A DNA stretch of 64,000 nucleotides from the NCBI GenBank assembly GCA_024692565.1, contig JAILMN010000005.1, forward strand, positions 1 to 64,000, given 5' to 3'. Source of the DNA: Paludibacteraceae bacterium (GTDB lineage Bacteria; Bacteroidota; Bacteroidia; Bacteroidales; Paludibacteraceae). The position numbers were made by a program, and so were the translations under genes. The notes under the pieces are model-generated. The model had not been told where the DNA came from. It did not search any database and saw nothing but the letters and a program-made list of their open reading frames with translations. Numbering within the stretch: position 1 is the first letter of the stretch; every line of letters starts with the position of its first letter. Shown one piece after another: positions 8,839 through 18,122 of the stretch.

Positions 8839-9881
8839 ATTTGCGTTTTGGCATAAGGCACTTCGTCAATCGCACAGAAGTCGCCGTCTAAGTATTTGAA
8901 ATAGCCTGCCTGGCAGACCATAGCGGCATTGTCAGTTGTAAATGAGAAAGGCGGAATAAACACGTCCCAGCGATATCTCTTGCCGTGGTCGATGAAGGCT
9001 TGTCGCAAGGCACTATTGGCACTTACGCCGCCCGCTACAGCTACTTGCGTGATACCTAAGTCTTTTGCCGCTTTTTTGAGTTTGCGCATGAGAATGTCCA
9101 CAACGGTTGCTTGCAGGGATGCGCACATATTCTCACGTAAGTGAGGAATGCGTTCTGCCAACTCATCGATGGTATCCACGTTATGTTCCTTCAGCAGGTC
9201 TCGCAGCGTGTACAGGAATGATGTCTTGAGTCCAGAGAATGAATAGTCGTAGCCGGCAATATTAGGTTTTGCAAAGGGGTAGGTATTCGGATCGCCTTCT
9301 TTGGCTAATTTATCTATCCAAGGTCCACCCGGGTAAGGAAGCCCCAACACTTTCGCGCACTTATCGAATGCTTCTCCTGCGGCATCATCAATGGTTTGAC
9401 CGATGATCTCCATATTGTTGTATGCGCGCACGAGCACTATCTGACTGTTTCCTCCGCTGACAAGCAGGCAGAGGAAAGGGAACGTAGGGTGCGGCAGACC
9501 TGTTCCGTCTTCCACAAAATGCGCCAAGACGTGCCCTTGCAGGTGGTTGACGTCTATTAGCGGCACATTTAAGGACAAGGCAAGACCTTTTGCGAACGAA
9601 GTACCTACAAGGAGTGAACCTAAGAGTCCCGGACCGCGGGTGAAGGCAATAGCCGATATATCATCTTTGGTCACACCGGCACGTTTGAGGGCTGTATCTA
9701 CTACAGGCAGTATGTTCTGCTGATGCGCACGACTTGCCAGTTCCGGTACTACGCCGCCGAACTCCTCATGCACTTTCTGGCTCGCGATGACGTTACTGCG
9801 TAATATACCATCTATGATGACCGCCGATGAGGTGTCGTCACAACTGGACTCGATAGCTACTATGACAATAGGTTTATTCAT
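8835..9881 (-). CDS. tsaD: tRNA N6-adenosine threonylcarbamoyltransferase TsaD
   Basis: Transfers the threonylcarbamoyl group to A37 of ANN-decoding tRNAs, working with TsaB/TsaE. The ASKHA-fold protein starts IVAIESSCDDTS. Metal ligands His113 and His117 are in NHLQGHVLAH, with SRAHQQN at 50-56 and VSGGNSQ and AGGVSANSALR further on. Length 348 is normal. ATG 9881 follows prmA by 6 bp. The 4-bp overlap with the exosortase-like gene suggests coupling. Confidence 0.97.
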   Translation of the reverse strand: MNKPIVIVAIESSCDDTSSAVIIDGILRSNVIASQKVHEEFGGVVPELASRAHQQNILPVVDTALKRAGVTKDDISAIAFTRGPGLLGSLLVGTSFAKGLALSLNVPLIDVNHLQGHVLAHFVEDGTGLPHPTFPFLCLLVSGGNSQIVLVRAYNNMEIIGQTIDDAAGEAFDKCAKVLGLPYPGGPWIDKLAKEGDPNTYPFAKPNIAGYDYSFSGLKTSFLYTLRDLLKEHNVDTIDELAERIPHLRENMCASLQATVVDILMRKLKKAAKDLGITQVAVAGGVSANSALRQAFIDHGKRYRWDVFIPPFSFTTDNAAMVCQAGYFKYLDGDFCAIDEVPYAKTQI

Positions 9882-9887
9882 TGATTT

Positions 9888-10652
9888 TCAATTCTTTAAA
9901 AAACGTAACATGCGCCATTCTCCATTCGCTTGCATGTCTTTTAGATGCAGTCCTTCTTGTTCTGCAGCATCCGTTAGGGCAGGGCAGTCGGACTCATAAA
10001 AACCACTTAACCACAACTCGCCGTTAGGTGTCAGATTTGCTGCATAAGCAGGCATCGCAGCCAACAATATATTGCGATGAATGTTGGCAAGGATCAAATC
10101 GTAGGCTCCGTGCGGCACACTGTCGCCTAAACGCACATCGATGATTTCTCCGTTGAGAGCGGCGTTTTCGCGTGCATTGGTCACACTCTTCTCGTCAATA
10201 TCTACGGCTATCACATGTGCCGCACCAAGCCGTTTGGCAAAGATTGCCAGTACACCGGTGCCGGTACCATGATCCAACACGTTTTTATTCGATAGATGCG
10301 AAGCAACTAACGTGTAGATAATCATCGACGTGGTCTCATGATGCCCTGCACCAAACGCACAATGCGGTACGATTCGGATTCCTAATGGCAGTTCTTGCAT
10401 CGAATGCTCCGCTTCCCATGCGGAATTCCAGTTCTCATCAGGGCACGCTTCGGCATTCAGTAGTGTCACGCCGTCTGTTTGAGTACATAAACGCTCGATT
10501 TCATCGGCATTTTCTGTCCATAGCGCCGAAGGAATATAATAATCTTCGCCGTCTATCGTATCGACACCTAATTCAGCCATCTGTTGGTCGAACACATCGC
10601 GTTGCCATTCTTTGGGGAAATCAGTCTTTATGTGAATAACATGATAGCGCAT
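9888..10652 (-). CDS. prmA: Ribosomal protein L11 methyltransferase PrmA
   Basis: SAM-dependent methylation of ribosomal protein L11. Class I Rossmann methyltransferase with FGAGHHETT (about 122-130), SAM motif DHGTGTGVLAIFAKRLGA, and ANIHRNILL, the family's post-motif. Compared with the common D-x-G-C-G-T-G, Cys is replaced by Thr and the second position is His. The protein (254 aa) has a compact N-terminal domain compared with the ~290-aa E. coli enzyme. Its first 32 bp overlap the end of folC. Confidence 0.92.
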   Translation of the reverse strand: MRYHVIHIKTDFPKEWQRDVFDQQMAELGVDTIDGEDYYIPSALWTENADEIERLCTQTDGVTLLNAEACPDENWNSAWEAEHSMQELPLGIRIVPHCAFGAGHHETTSMIIYTLVASHLSNKNVLDHGTGTGVLAIFAKRLGAAHVIAVDIDEKSVTNARENAALNGEIIDVRLGDSVPHGAYDLILANIHRNILLAAMPAYAANLTPNGELWLSGFYESDCPALTDAAEQEGLHLKDMQANGEWRMLRFLKN

Positions 10653-11862
10653 CTGCTACTAAATAATTACTTCCTCCAATAAAAATCGCATCCTCCGGAG
10701 CAGCCTGTTGCTTTGCGTAACGAATCGCCTCTTCAGGGTCTTCGATGGCGACTGCGGGTTTGCTCCAAAGCTTAAGCATCTCTTGTGCACTCCGTGCCCG
10801 TTGGGTAGTAGGGCGCGTGAAGATATAATGGTATCGTTCGCCGCAAGGCAGTAAAGCCAAGGAGGCAGCGGTATCCTTATCATTTACTTGTCCGAAGACG
10901 ATGTATATATTCGGGTTCGTCAGTTCGCTCAGTTGCTGCGCTACGAATCGTAAACCGTGACTGTTATGCCCGGTGTCGCAGATTATCAATGGGTGCTCAT
11001 TCAAAGTCTCCCATCGTCCGCGTAAACCGGTCGTGGCGCACACATGTGCGAAGCCTTCTCGGATGGCATCATTCTTAATCCGTAATTCTCTCAATGCTAC
11101 AAAGGCTGTCTGCAAGTTATTCTCTTGATAGTTTCCTTGCAGTTCACATTCGGGTGCTACTTTGCGTCGTGTGCGTCGTAAATACTCGCATTCATCGGCA
11201 AAATATATCGGTGCATCGCATTCGGAAGCACGGTTTTCGAAGACCGGTCGGGTCTGCTCATCGCTTTCTCCGATGACTACCGGCACATGGGGCTTGATGA
11301 TGCCTGCTTTCTCACTCGCTATCTGCGATAGCGTGGTACCGAGAAATTCCGTATGGTCAAGACCTATATTGGTGATGACGGATAGGATGGGAGTGAGCAC
11401 ATTGGTGCTGTCTAATCGTCCTCCAAGTCCTACTTCTATCACCGCAATGTCCACTTTCTCACGCACGAAATAAGCGAAGGCGATAGCGGTTATGGTTTCA
11501 AAGAACGAAGGTTGCAGTTCATCCAAAAACGTTTTGTTTTGTCCGATGAATGCAGCTATTTCCGCTTCTGCGATTGGTGTGCCGTTGATGCGAATACGTT
11601 CGATGAGGGACACGAGATGCGGGCTGGTGAATAGTCCTACTTTGAGTCCCGAGGCCTGCAGTGCAGCTGCGATGAGGTGTGAAGTAGAACCTTTCCCGTT
11701 TGTGCCGGCAATATGTATAGCGCGTAAGTGCTCTTGCGGGTTGCCGAAATGCGCCATCAGACGCAAGGTGTTCTCCAAACCCGGTTTATACGCTGCTGCT
11801 CCCACTATGTGAAACGGTGGTCGCGCATTGTATAAATATGAGACAGCTTCGCTATAGGTCAT
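10621..11862 (-). CDS. folC: Bifunctional folylpolyglutamate / dihydrofolate synthase FolC
   Basis: Adds glutamate to dihydropteroate and to reduced folates (Mur-ligase fold, ATP-dependent). ATP loop GTNGKGST is at 53-60, followed by LFTSPHL-SLIERI and EVGLGGRLDSTN. ATG 11862 lies 4 bp after the dnaE stop. Length 413 is typical. Confidence 0.95.
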   Translation of the reverse strand: MTYSEAVSYLYNARPPFHIVGAAAYKPGLENTLRLMAHFGNPQEHLRAIHIAGTNGKGSTSHLIAAALQASGLKVGLFTSPHLVSLIERIRINGTPIAEAEIAAFIGQNKTFLDELQPSFFETITAIAFAYFVREKVDIAVIEVGLGGRLDSTNVLTPILSVITNIGLDHTEFLGTTLSQIASEKAGIIKPHVPVVIGESDEQTRPVFENRASECDAPIYFADECEYLRRTRRKVAPECELQGNYQENNLQTAFVALRELRIKNDAIREGFAHVCATTGLRGRWETLNEHPLIICDTGHNSHGLRFVAQQLSELTNPNIYIVFGQVNDKDTAASLALLPCGERYHYIFTRPTTQRARSAQEMLKLWSKPAVAIEDPEEAIRYAKQQAAPEDAIFIGGSNYLVADALSCYSHKD

Positions 11863-11866
11863 GTTA

Positions 11867-14800
11867 TCAGTTCTGCATCACGACATTAAACTCGAGTAGT
11901 CCTTCTGCACGTTTGCGCGAAAGCCATTTATACAATGGCGGTGTCACGCGTACCGCGTGATTGCGTGCGGTGAGGCTTATCTGTTGCCTGTTAAGCGGGT
12001 TATAGATGCTTACATGCAGACGAGCTTTACCCGGATTGGCTTCTACGATATCGGCCAACTCATCAATAGCTTCAGGCGTGATGGTCTCGAGTTGCAGACG
12101 AATGTTCAGTCCTTCAGTACGGGTCTCTTGTGCTTCACTCAACATATCGACGCGTTGCACCATGAACTCGAACTCAGCCTCTTCATCTTTGCCTTCCTTG
12201 AACCACTTGGATCCTGCGCCTCGCTGTTGTACCACGCCCGTCACCATGACGAACAGGTCTTTGAGCATGAGGTGCGCGAATTGGGTGTAGGCATTGCCAA
12301 ACAGCACAAACTGGTAACTGCCGGTGTAGTCTTCAATCGTGTAACGACCATAAGGATTACCTTTCTGACTGCGCAGCTGTTCGGCTTGCGTGATCAGACC
12401 ACCAAGCAGACACGCTTGGTTCTTATGTGCCGCGATGAACTCGGATGGCAGTAGTAGTTTCTCTTCGGGTTGTTCGGCTTGCTCCAAACGAATCTGTTTC
12501 TCTGCTTCGGCACGTGCGTCGGGTTTGCGCCATGCTTCGAACTGCACCAGTTCATTAGCCGTGATGTTACAGAGTTCGCGCACTTCGTATTCGTATTCAT
12601 CCAACGGGTGCGCGGAGAGGTATATGCCGATCAGTTCTTTCTCTTTATTGAGTCGCTCAATCGTGTCCCAGCGCGGCACTTGCGGCAGTTCCGGATGTTT
12701 CACTTCGACAGCTGTATCGAGGTCGCCGAAGAGCGAATTGCTGTTCAGTTCCTTGTCTGCCTGCCATTTGTTTCCGTAGTTCATCAGTAAGTCGAGTCCC
12801 GTCTGACCATTGTTGTCGATGCCGAAGAACTGCTCGCGGTATATATCTTCGAAGCATTCGAAAGCACCGGCTTGTGCGAGGTTTTCAATCGTCTTACGGT
12901 TGCAACTCTGCAGGTTAACGCGCTCTAAGAAATTGAAGATGTCAGTGTATTTGCCGTTCTTTTCGCGTTCGTTGATGATGGCTTCTGCAGCACCTTCACC
13001 CACACCCTTGATACCACCTAAACCAAAGCGGATAGCACCTTCTTTATTCACAATGAAATTCAGTTCCGATTCGTTGACATCGGGTTCCAAGACGCTCAGT
13101 CCGAGGGCTTTACATTCGTCCATCAGTTTGGTAACCTCTTTGATGTCATCTTTGTGCACGGTGAGGTTAGCGGCCATGAATTCAGCGGGGTAGTGCGCTT
13201 TGAGGTAACCCGTCTGGTATGCCACCCATGAGTAACATGCGGCGTGCGATTTATTGAAGGCGTAGGACGCAAATTTCTTCCAGTCTTCCCATATTTTCTC
13301 CAGCACTTTGGGGTCGTGACCGTTCGCTTTACCGCCTTCCATGAACTTCACTTGCAGGGACTCCAGTACCGCCATCTGTTTCTTACCCATGGCTTTACGG
13401 AGTTTGTCACTCTCGCCGCGGGAGAAGTTGGCCAGCAGACGACTGAGCAACATGACCTGCTCCTGATAGACCGTGACACCATAGGTGTCCTTGAGGTATT
13501 GTTCCATCACGGGGATGTCGTAGGTCACGGCTTCAGTGCCTTGTTTGCGGCGAATGAACTGCGGGATATAATCCATCGGTCCCGGACGGTAGAGGGCATT
13601 CATGGCGATGAGGTCGCCAATGACGGTAGGTTTCAGTTCGCGCAGATATTTCTGCATGCCCGCAGATTCGAACTGGAACACAGCTACCGTGCGTCCTTCC
13701 TGGAACAGTTTGTAGGTCAGTTCATCATCGATAGGTATATGATCGATGTCGATATCGATGCCGCGGGCTTTCTTGATATTACGCAGACACTCTTTGATAA
13801 TGGTGAGGGTGATGAGTCCGAGGAAGTCCATCTTGATGAGGCCCACAGACTCTACCACATGCCCGTCGTACTCGGTCACGAGCACACGTTTCTTGCTGTT
13901 CTTATCTTCGACGGAGGATAGCGGTGCGAAGTTAGTCAGGTCATCTGCACCGATGATCACACCGCAAGCGTGAACGCCTACTTGCCGAATCGTGCCTTCC
14001 AAACGAGCCGCATATTCGAGCATCGAGCGGGTGTTCGGATCACCTTGCTCATACTCGCGCCGCAGTTCCTCGATGTACTTATAGCAGTTCCGCAAATTGA
14101 CTTTGGGTTTCTTCGCATCTTTGGGCAGATCTTTAAGCACGCTGTCCGGGAACTCGCGGTCAGGGATAAGTCCTTTCAGTTCGTTAACGCGTGGCAGCGG
14201 TACTTGTTGTACGCGTCCGACGTCCGCGAGGGCAGACTTGGTTGCCATCTTACCGTAGGTAACAATATGCGCCACGTGCGTCTCACCATATTTGCGGCTG
14301 ACGTAGTCCAGCACTTTGCCGCGACCGCAATCTTCGAAGTCGGTATCGATATCGGGCAGGGAAATACGGTCTGGATTGAGGAAACGCTCGAACAGTAAGT
14401 CGTACTCTAACGGATCCAGATCAGTGATGCGTAGGCAGTAGGCAACGACTGACCCTGCAGCCGAGCCACGACCAGGTCCTACGGACACGTCGAGTTCTTC
14501 GCGTGCGGCACGGATGAAGTCCATCACAATCAAGAAATACCCAGGGAAACCCATCGAGATGATGGTGTTAAGCTCATATTCAATTCGCTCTTTGAGCACC
14601 TCATCTTTGGCGAGACGCTCTTCACCGTAACGTGCTTTGGCTCCTTCCATCGTCAGGTAACGCAGGTACGCGCTCTCGAATGCCAGACGGCTTTCGTAGT
14701 CTTCTTCTTTACCGAACGAAGCGGGGATATCGAACTTAGGCATGATGGCGTCGTGGTCGATATCGTAAATCTCCACTTTGTCCACGATCTCCTGCGTGTT

Positions 14801-15715
14801 CTCCAGTGCCTCGGGGATGTCGGAGAATATCTCCAGCATCTCTTCGGGTGTCTTAATCCACTCCTGCTTGGTATAGTGCATGCGGTTGACGTCGTTGACA
14901 TAGTGGTTGGTGCTCAAGCAGATCAATCGGTCATGCGCCTCGGCATCTTCTTCGTTCACGAAGTGCGCATCGTTGGTAGCGATGAGTTTAACATCATATT
15001 TGCGTGCGAGTTCGATGAGCACAGGGTTCACCTGTTTCTGCCGCTCATAGACCTCTACATCCGCACCGGGTTTCTGTGTTTCATGACGCTGCAACTCGAT
15101 ATAATAATCGTCGCCAAACAGGTTCTTAAACCATTGTACGGTTTGCTCCGCTTCGCTGAAATCACCGCCTTTAGCAATGCCTTCCAATATTTTCTGCGGC
15201 AACTCGCCTCCGAGGCACGCAGAGCAGCAGATGATGCCTTCGTGCCATTGTTCGAGCAGCTCTTTGTCAATACGCGGCGTGTGATAGAACGCGTCGGACA
15301 TATAGCCGTGCGACACGAGGCGGCATAGGTTGTGGTAACCTGTCATGTTCTTCGCCAGCAGGATCAAGTGCCAGCCGGAGCGGTCGATGACCTGCGTGCG
15401 ACCTTCAGGCGTGATGACTTTGTCATCTTTCATCGAGTGTCGTCCGCGGCGTGCACAGTATGCCTCGGTACCTACAATCGGTTTGAATGGCACAAACTCC
15501 GTTCCGTTTGCCTCTGCCTCCGCTTTCAGTCGTTTATTCACGCCTTTGCAGTAATCGAGCAGGTCTTTGATACCATACATATTACCGTGATCGGTCAGCG
15601 CTACAGCGTTCATTCCCGTCATGAGACACTTGTCCACGATCTCCTCCACCTTACTCAATCCGTCCAGCAGCGAGTAGTGACTATGTACATGTAAATGCGT
15701 AAAAGCCATATTCAT
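11867..15715 (-). CDS. dnaE: DNA polymerase III subunit alpha DnaE
   Basis: Replicative polymerase catalytic subunit. PHP domain at the N-terminus (FTHLHVHSHYSLLDG, TDHGNMYG), polymerase core with GPGRGSAAGS at 413-422 and the catalytic aspartates in PDIDTDF at 454-460, then helix-hairpin-helix and C-terminal OB-fold regions. 1282 aa, somewhat longer than E. coli DnaE (1160). ATGs at 15715 and 15709 (MAFTHLHVH) are both possible. First gene of a five-gene unit; its promoter is immediately upstream, giving a very short leader. Confidence 0.98.
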   Translation of the reverse strand: MNMAFTHLHVHSHYSLLDGLSKVEEIVDKCLMTGMNAVALTDHGNMYGIKDLLDYCKGVNKRLKAEAEANGTEFVPFKPIVGTEAYCARRGRHSMKDDKVITPEGRTQVIDRSGWHLILLAKNMTGYHNLCRLVSHGYMSDAFYHTPRIDKELLEQWHEGIICCSACLGGELPQKILEGIAKGGDFSEAEQTVQWFKNLFGDDYYIELQRHETQKPGADVEVYERQKQVNPVLIELARKYDVKLIATNDAHFVNEEDAEAHDRLICLSTNHYVNDVNRMHYTKQEWIKTPEEMLEIFSDIPEALENTQEIVDKVEIYDIDHDAIMPKFDIPASFGKEEDYESRLAFESAYLRYLTMEGAKARYGEERLAKDEVLKERIEYELNTIISMGFPGYFLIVMDFIRAAREELDVSVGPGRGSAAGSVVAYCLRITDLDPLEYDLLFERFLNPDRISLPDIDTDFEDCGRGKVLDYVSRKYGETHVAHIVTYGKMATKSALADVGRVQQVPLPRVNELKGLIPDREFPDSVLKDLPKDAKKPKVNLRNCYKYIEELRREYEQGDPNTRSMLEYAARLEGTIRQVGVHACGVIIGADDLTNFAPLSSVEDKNSKKRVLVTEYDGHVVESVGLIKMDFLGLITLTIIKECLRNIKKARGIDIDIDHIPIDDELTYKLFQEGRTVAVFQFESAGMQKYLRELKPTVIGDLIAMNALYRPGPMDYIPQFIRRKQGTEAVTYDIPVMEQYLKDTYGVTVYQEQVMLLSRLLANFSRGESDKLRKAMGKKQMAVLESLQVKFMEGGKANGHDPKVLEKIWEDWKKFASYAFNKSHAACYSWVAYQTGYLKAHYPAEFMAANLTVHKDDIKEVTKLMDECKALGLSVLEPDVNESELNFIVNKEGAIRFGLGGIKGVGEGAAEAIINEREKNGKYTDIFNFLERVNLQSCNRKTIENLAQAGAFECFEDIYREQFFGIDNNGQTGLDLLMNYGNKWQADKELNSNSLFGDLDTAVEVKHPELPQVPRWDTIERLNKEKELIGIYLSAHPLDEYEYEVRELCNITANELVQFEAWRKPDARAEAEKQIRLEQAEQPEEKLLLPSEFIAAHKNQACLLGGLITQAEQLRSQKGNPYGRYTIEDYTGSYQFVLFGNAYTQFAHLMLKDLFVMVTGVVQQRGAGSKWFKEGKDEEAEFEFMVQRVDMLSEAQETRTEGLNIRLQLETITPEAIDELADIVEANPGKARLHVSIYNPLNRQQISLTARNHAVRVTPPLYKWLSRKRAEGLLEFNVVMQN

Positions 15716-15728
15716 CCAAATTAGCGTG

Positions 15729-15759
15729 CAAAGATACTACATTTTTTTGACATACGCAA
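15729..15759 (-). promoter_or_regulatory. Promoter of the dnaE operon
   Basis: TTG (15759-15757), N20 containing CGTATGTC next to the -33, then TATCTTTG (15736-15729). It faces the divergent promoter at 15798. Confidence 0.8.
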
Positions 15760-15797
15760 GTGCCCGCGCGTTTTTTATAAAAAAAGTTCTGCATAAT

Positions 15798-15828
15798 TTG
15801 TATATATCCGAAAAAAGTAGTACCTTTG
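15798..15828 (+). promoter_or_regulatory. Promoter of the 15856 gene
   Basis: TTG (15798-15800), N20, TACCTTTG (15821-15828). The element overlaps a TTG codon at 15826 that could be mistaken for the start, so the real start must be the ATG at 15856. Confidence 0.82.
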
Positions 15829-15855
15829 CAGCCGCAAACGAAAATAGATTATACA

Positions 15856-17130
15856 ATGAAACAGCAGATTGAGCGCATCAAACACAGCACATGGTGGCAG
15901 AATTTTTTGATCGGTGTATTGGCGACAGCAGTAGGTGTCGGATTAACATTTGAAGTCGATCATATTGTGGAGCGACACAAGCAGGAGCAAGCCAAGCGTC
16001 AGACAGCGATGATGGCCATCTATGATATCGACGATATCATACATAATTTCATTCGGTATAAAGAGAAGGACGATGCGTTCTATAAAGTTGCGATGTACCT
16101 CTTTACGCATCAGGACGAATTGGAGACCGTTTCGATGGACAGTCTCTGGATGGCAGGCGAATATCTGTTTTTTTACAATGCGATAGATGAGTTGGAGTGG
16201 GCGGATAACTCGACAGAACTGGTGTTCTCAGGTAGTATGGACGCTATACAGAACCTGGGTGATATCACTTTCTGCGAAAATGTGCAGCAATGCTATCTAT
16301 CGCGCAGGAATATGGTGCGAGGAATGGAGAACCGCTCGGCTTGTAAAAAACCGCTGCCCGAAGATTTTATCTTCCAATATCGCAAGCAGCTGCCCGAGTC
16401 GGAATTGGACTATGCCGGCATGATGAACAAAAAGGCGATGGCAGGCTTGATTAGGTCGGCATTTAAGCAACCGGAGGTCATCCTATATATGCGCAAATAT
16501 CTCACGCGAGACCGTATTTTCCAAGACTTCATTGATGAGCTGATCAGCCTTAATCAGGAGAATAAATTCCTGATGAACGTCACTGACGAAGACATGAATC
16601 GGTACATCACGGATCATGTTAACAAGACGATGAATGCCAAGCCGAAATTGCTGGTTGGCTCATGGGAAACGCGTAAAGATAATCAACTCAAGACTTTCAC
16701 ACTCAATAAGGACCGTTCGGCTGCGCTAACCACAAAGGTGGATTACCGGATTGGTATCTTCGTGGAAGAAGAAAATGTAAACGTGTCGATTATCGCGCCG
16801 CTTACTTTCACCATCGACGGACAATGGCAATTAGAGAACGATTCTCTCCGTTTCAATTTCGATCCCCAGACCATTCAGATCTTGGCATTTGATCTTGATT
16901 TTAGCAACCTGTCCAAGGCTGCATTGGAGCGTGCAAAAGATAGTCTCGACAGCCGTAAACAGGAGTATAAAGGGGAAATTCAGCGGCAAATACAAAGCAA
17001 CACTCTGTGGTCGTGGACCGACAAAGTGTCGCTTAGCAAAAGTGGTACTATCATGTTCCTTGAGACCCAATATACACTTCCGTGGGGTCAAACGGAAACC
17101 GAAAAGATTCAGCTCCTTAGAGCTAAATAA
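15856..17130 (+). CDS. Membrane-anchored protein of unknown function
   Basis: Not recognised. 424 aa from ATG 15856 (MKQQIERIKHSTWWQNFLIG). One hydrophobic segment near residues 17-36 (FLIGVLATAVGVGLTF) is followed by a basic/polar region and a helical body, so the bulk is predicted to sit on one side of the inner membrane. The C-terminal ~150 residues are beta-rich, around LLVGSWETRKD and LTFTIDGQWQLENDSLRF, reminiscent of lipocalin-like repeats, but that is only an impression. Single-gene unit with its own promoter, convergent with the esterase gene. Confidence 0.75.
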   Translation: MKQQIERIKHSTWWQNFLIGVLATAVGVGLTFEVDHIVERHKQEQAKRQTAMMAIYDIDDIIHNFIRYKEKDDAFYKVAMYLFTHQDELETVSMDSLWMAGEYLFFYNAIDELEWADNSTELVFSGSMDAIQNLGDITFCENVQQCYLSRRNMVRGMENRSACKKPLPEDFIFQYRKQLPESELDYAGMMNKKAMAGLIRSAFKQPEVILYMRKYLTRDRIFQDFIDELISLNQENKFLMNVTDEDMNRYITDHVNKTMNAKPKLLVGSWETRKDNQLKTFTLNKDRSAALTTKVDYRIGIFVEEENVNVSIIAPLTFTIDGQWQLENDSLRFNFDPQTIQILAFDLDFSNLSKAALERAKDSLDSRKQEYKGEIQRQIQSNTLWSWTDKVSLSKSGTIMFLETQYTLPWGQTETEKIQLLRAK

Positions 17131-17216
17131 ACGCTTTCTTAGAGTTTGTAACGAACCCAATGCCCAACTTCCAATCGAAGAAGCTGAAGTGCGGAGTTTC
17201 GCGAGAGCAACCGTTA

Positions 17217-17921
17217 TTACTTACGGAGCATGGGGAGGAAGCGGATGATGTAGTCGCGCCAATTGGGCCAGGTGTGGCCGCCTTCGCTCTCGTAATAGGT
17301 GTAGGGTAGGTGGTTGTCATCCAACCACTTACGATATTCTTTGACGCTCTCGTATAGAAAATCATCCTTGCCGATAGCAATCCAATAGACCTTGGTTGAG
17401 GGTGCATACTCATGCACGAAGGTTGCGGGTGAGAACATGCCGACGTAGGCGAACTGACCGTCCAGCACGTGCGCGACACGCATGGTGTGGAATCCACCCA
17501 TCGACAGGCCTGCTATAGCGCGTGTCTGAGGGTTGCCGTCAATCGGATACTTGCGTTCCGCTTCTGCCATAAAAGCTGCGAACTGCGCTTCCCATTGTCC
17601 GTTGGTTGCATTGTCTTTTTCCTCTTCGTACGTGTCGCGATGCGGGCAGTTGTCCGGCATGACGATGACTCGTTCGTCGATGGCGTTCATGGCCAAGAGC
17701 GAGTCGAGGATATGCAGCAGATGGCCTTGCTCCATCCAATCATGCTCATTACCCCACATGCCGTGCTGCAGGTAGAGTACGGGGAAGCGCCCTTCGCCTT
17801 CGGGCACATAAACGCGGCAGGGCACACCATGAATAGTGTCCTTAACAATCGTGCCGACTTTCGCCTGCAAGGCCCAAAGCGGTATCAGCGTCACCGCAAC
17901 AAAAAGAAATAGACGTTTCAT
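17217..17921 (-). CDS. Secreted alpha/beta-hydrolase, putative esterase (esterase D-like)
   Basis: Signal peptide MKRLFLFVAVTLIPLWALQA, then an alpha/beta-hydrolase of the PF00756 type: LYLQHGMWGNEHDW (oxyanion region), nucleophile Ser140 in AGLSMGGFHT, candidate acid in GKDD, and His216 in EGGHTWPNW. Such enzymes cleave acyl esters on glycans or siderophores in the periplasm; the substrate is not evident. I chose ATG 17921. An in-frame start at 17987 would put 22 residues ahead of the signal peptide and read through a terminator-like hairpin. Confidence 0.85.
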   Translation of the reverse strand: MKRLFLFVAVTLIPLWALQAKVGTIVKDTIHGVPCRVYVPEGEGRFPVLYLQHGMWGNEHDWMEQGHLLHILDSLLAMNAIDERVIVMPDNCPHRDTYEEEKDNATNGQWEAQFAAFMAEAERKYPIDGNPQTRAIAGLSMGGFHTMRVAHVLDGQFAYVGMFSPATFVHEYAPSTKVYWIAIGKDDFLYESVKEYRKWLDDNHLPYTYYESEGGHTWPNWRDYIIRFLPMLRK

Positions 17922-17946
17922 ACTATATTTGCGCATAAAAAACGGA

Positions 17947-17985
17947 CAAAAAAAGAAGGTTGTCTCACGACAACCAATCTTTTTC
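17947..17985. terminator. Bidirectional terminator-like hairpin in the esterase leader
   Basis: Perfect 7-bp stem GGTTGTC/GACAACC (17958-17964 with 17969-17975) and TCAC loop. On the minus strand it is followed by a T-run, on the plus strand by a shorter T-run. It lies between the esterase promoter (18023) and its start (17921), so for that gene it could act as an attenuator. Confidence 0.65.
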
Positions 17986-18022
17986 ATTTAACCTTAAATC
18001 TAATACCATGAAAAACACGGTG

Positions 18023-18053
18023 CAAAAGTATAGCTTTTTTGCAACATGGCCAA
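18023..18053 (-). promoter_or_regulatory. Promoter of the esterase gene
   Basis: TTG (18053-18051), N20, TACTTTTG (18030-18023). It sets a leader of about 95 nt that contains the hairpin at 17958-17975. Confidence 0.78.
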
Positions 18054-18122
18054 ATTTTTGTCAGAAAAAATGCTCAAAAATTAAAAAATGTCAAATAAAG
18101 TTGACAAAATGCCATTAAAATG

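Noticed and set aside
11957..14398. Long plus-strand frames opposite dnaE
   Set aside because: Shadows caused by codon bias of dnaE; no family match.
15826..15855. Upstream TTG start for the 15856 gene
   Set aside because: The TTG is part of the -7 element TACCTTTG at 15821-15828, so it cannot be translated from that promoter.
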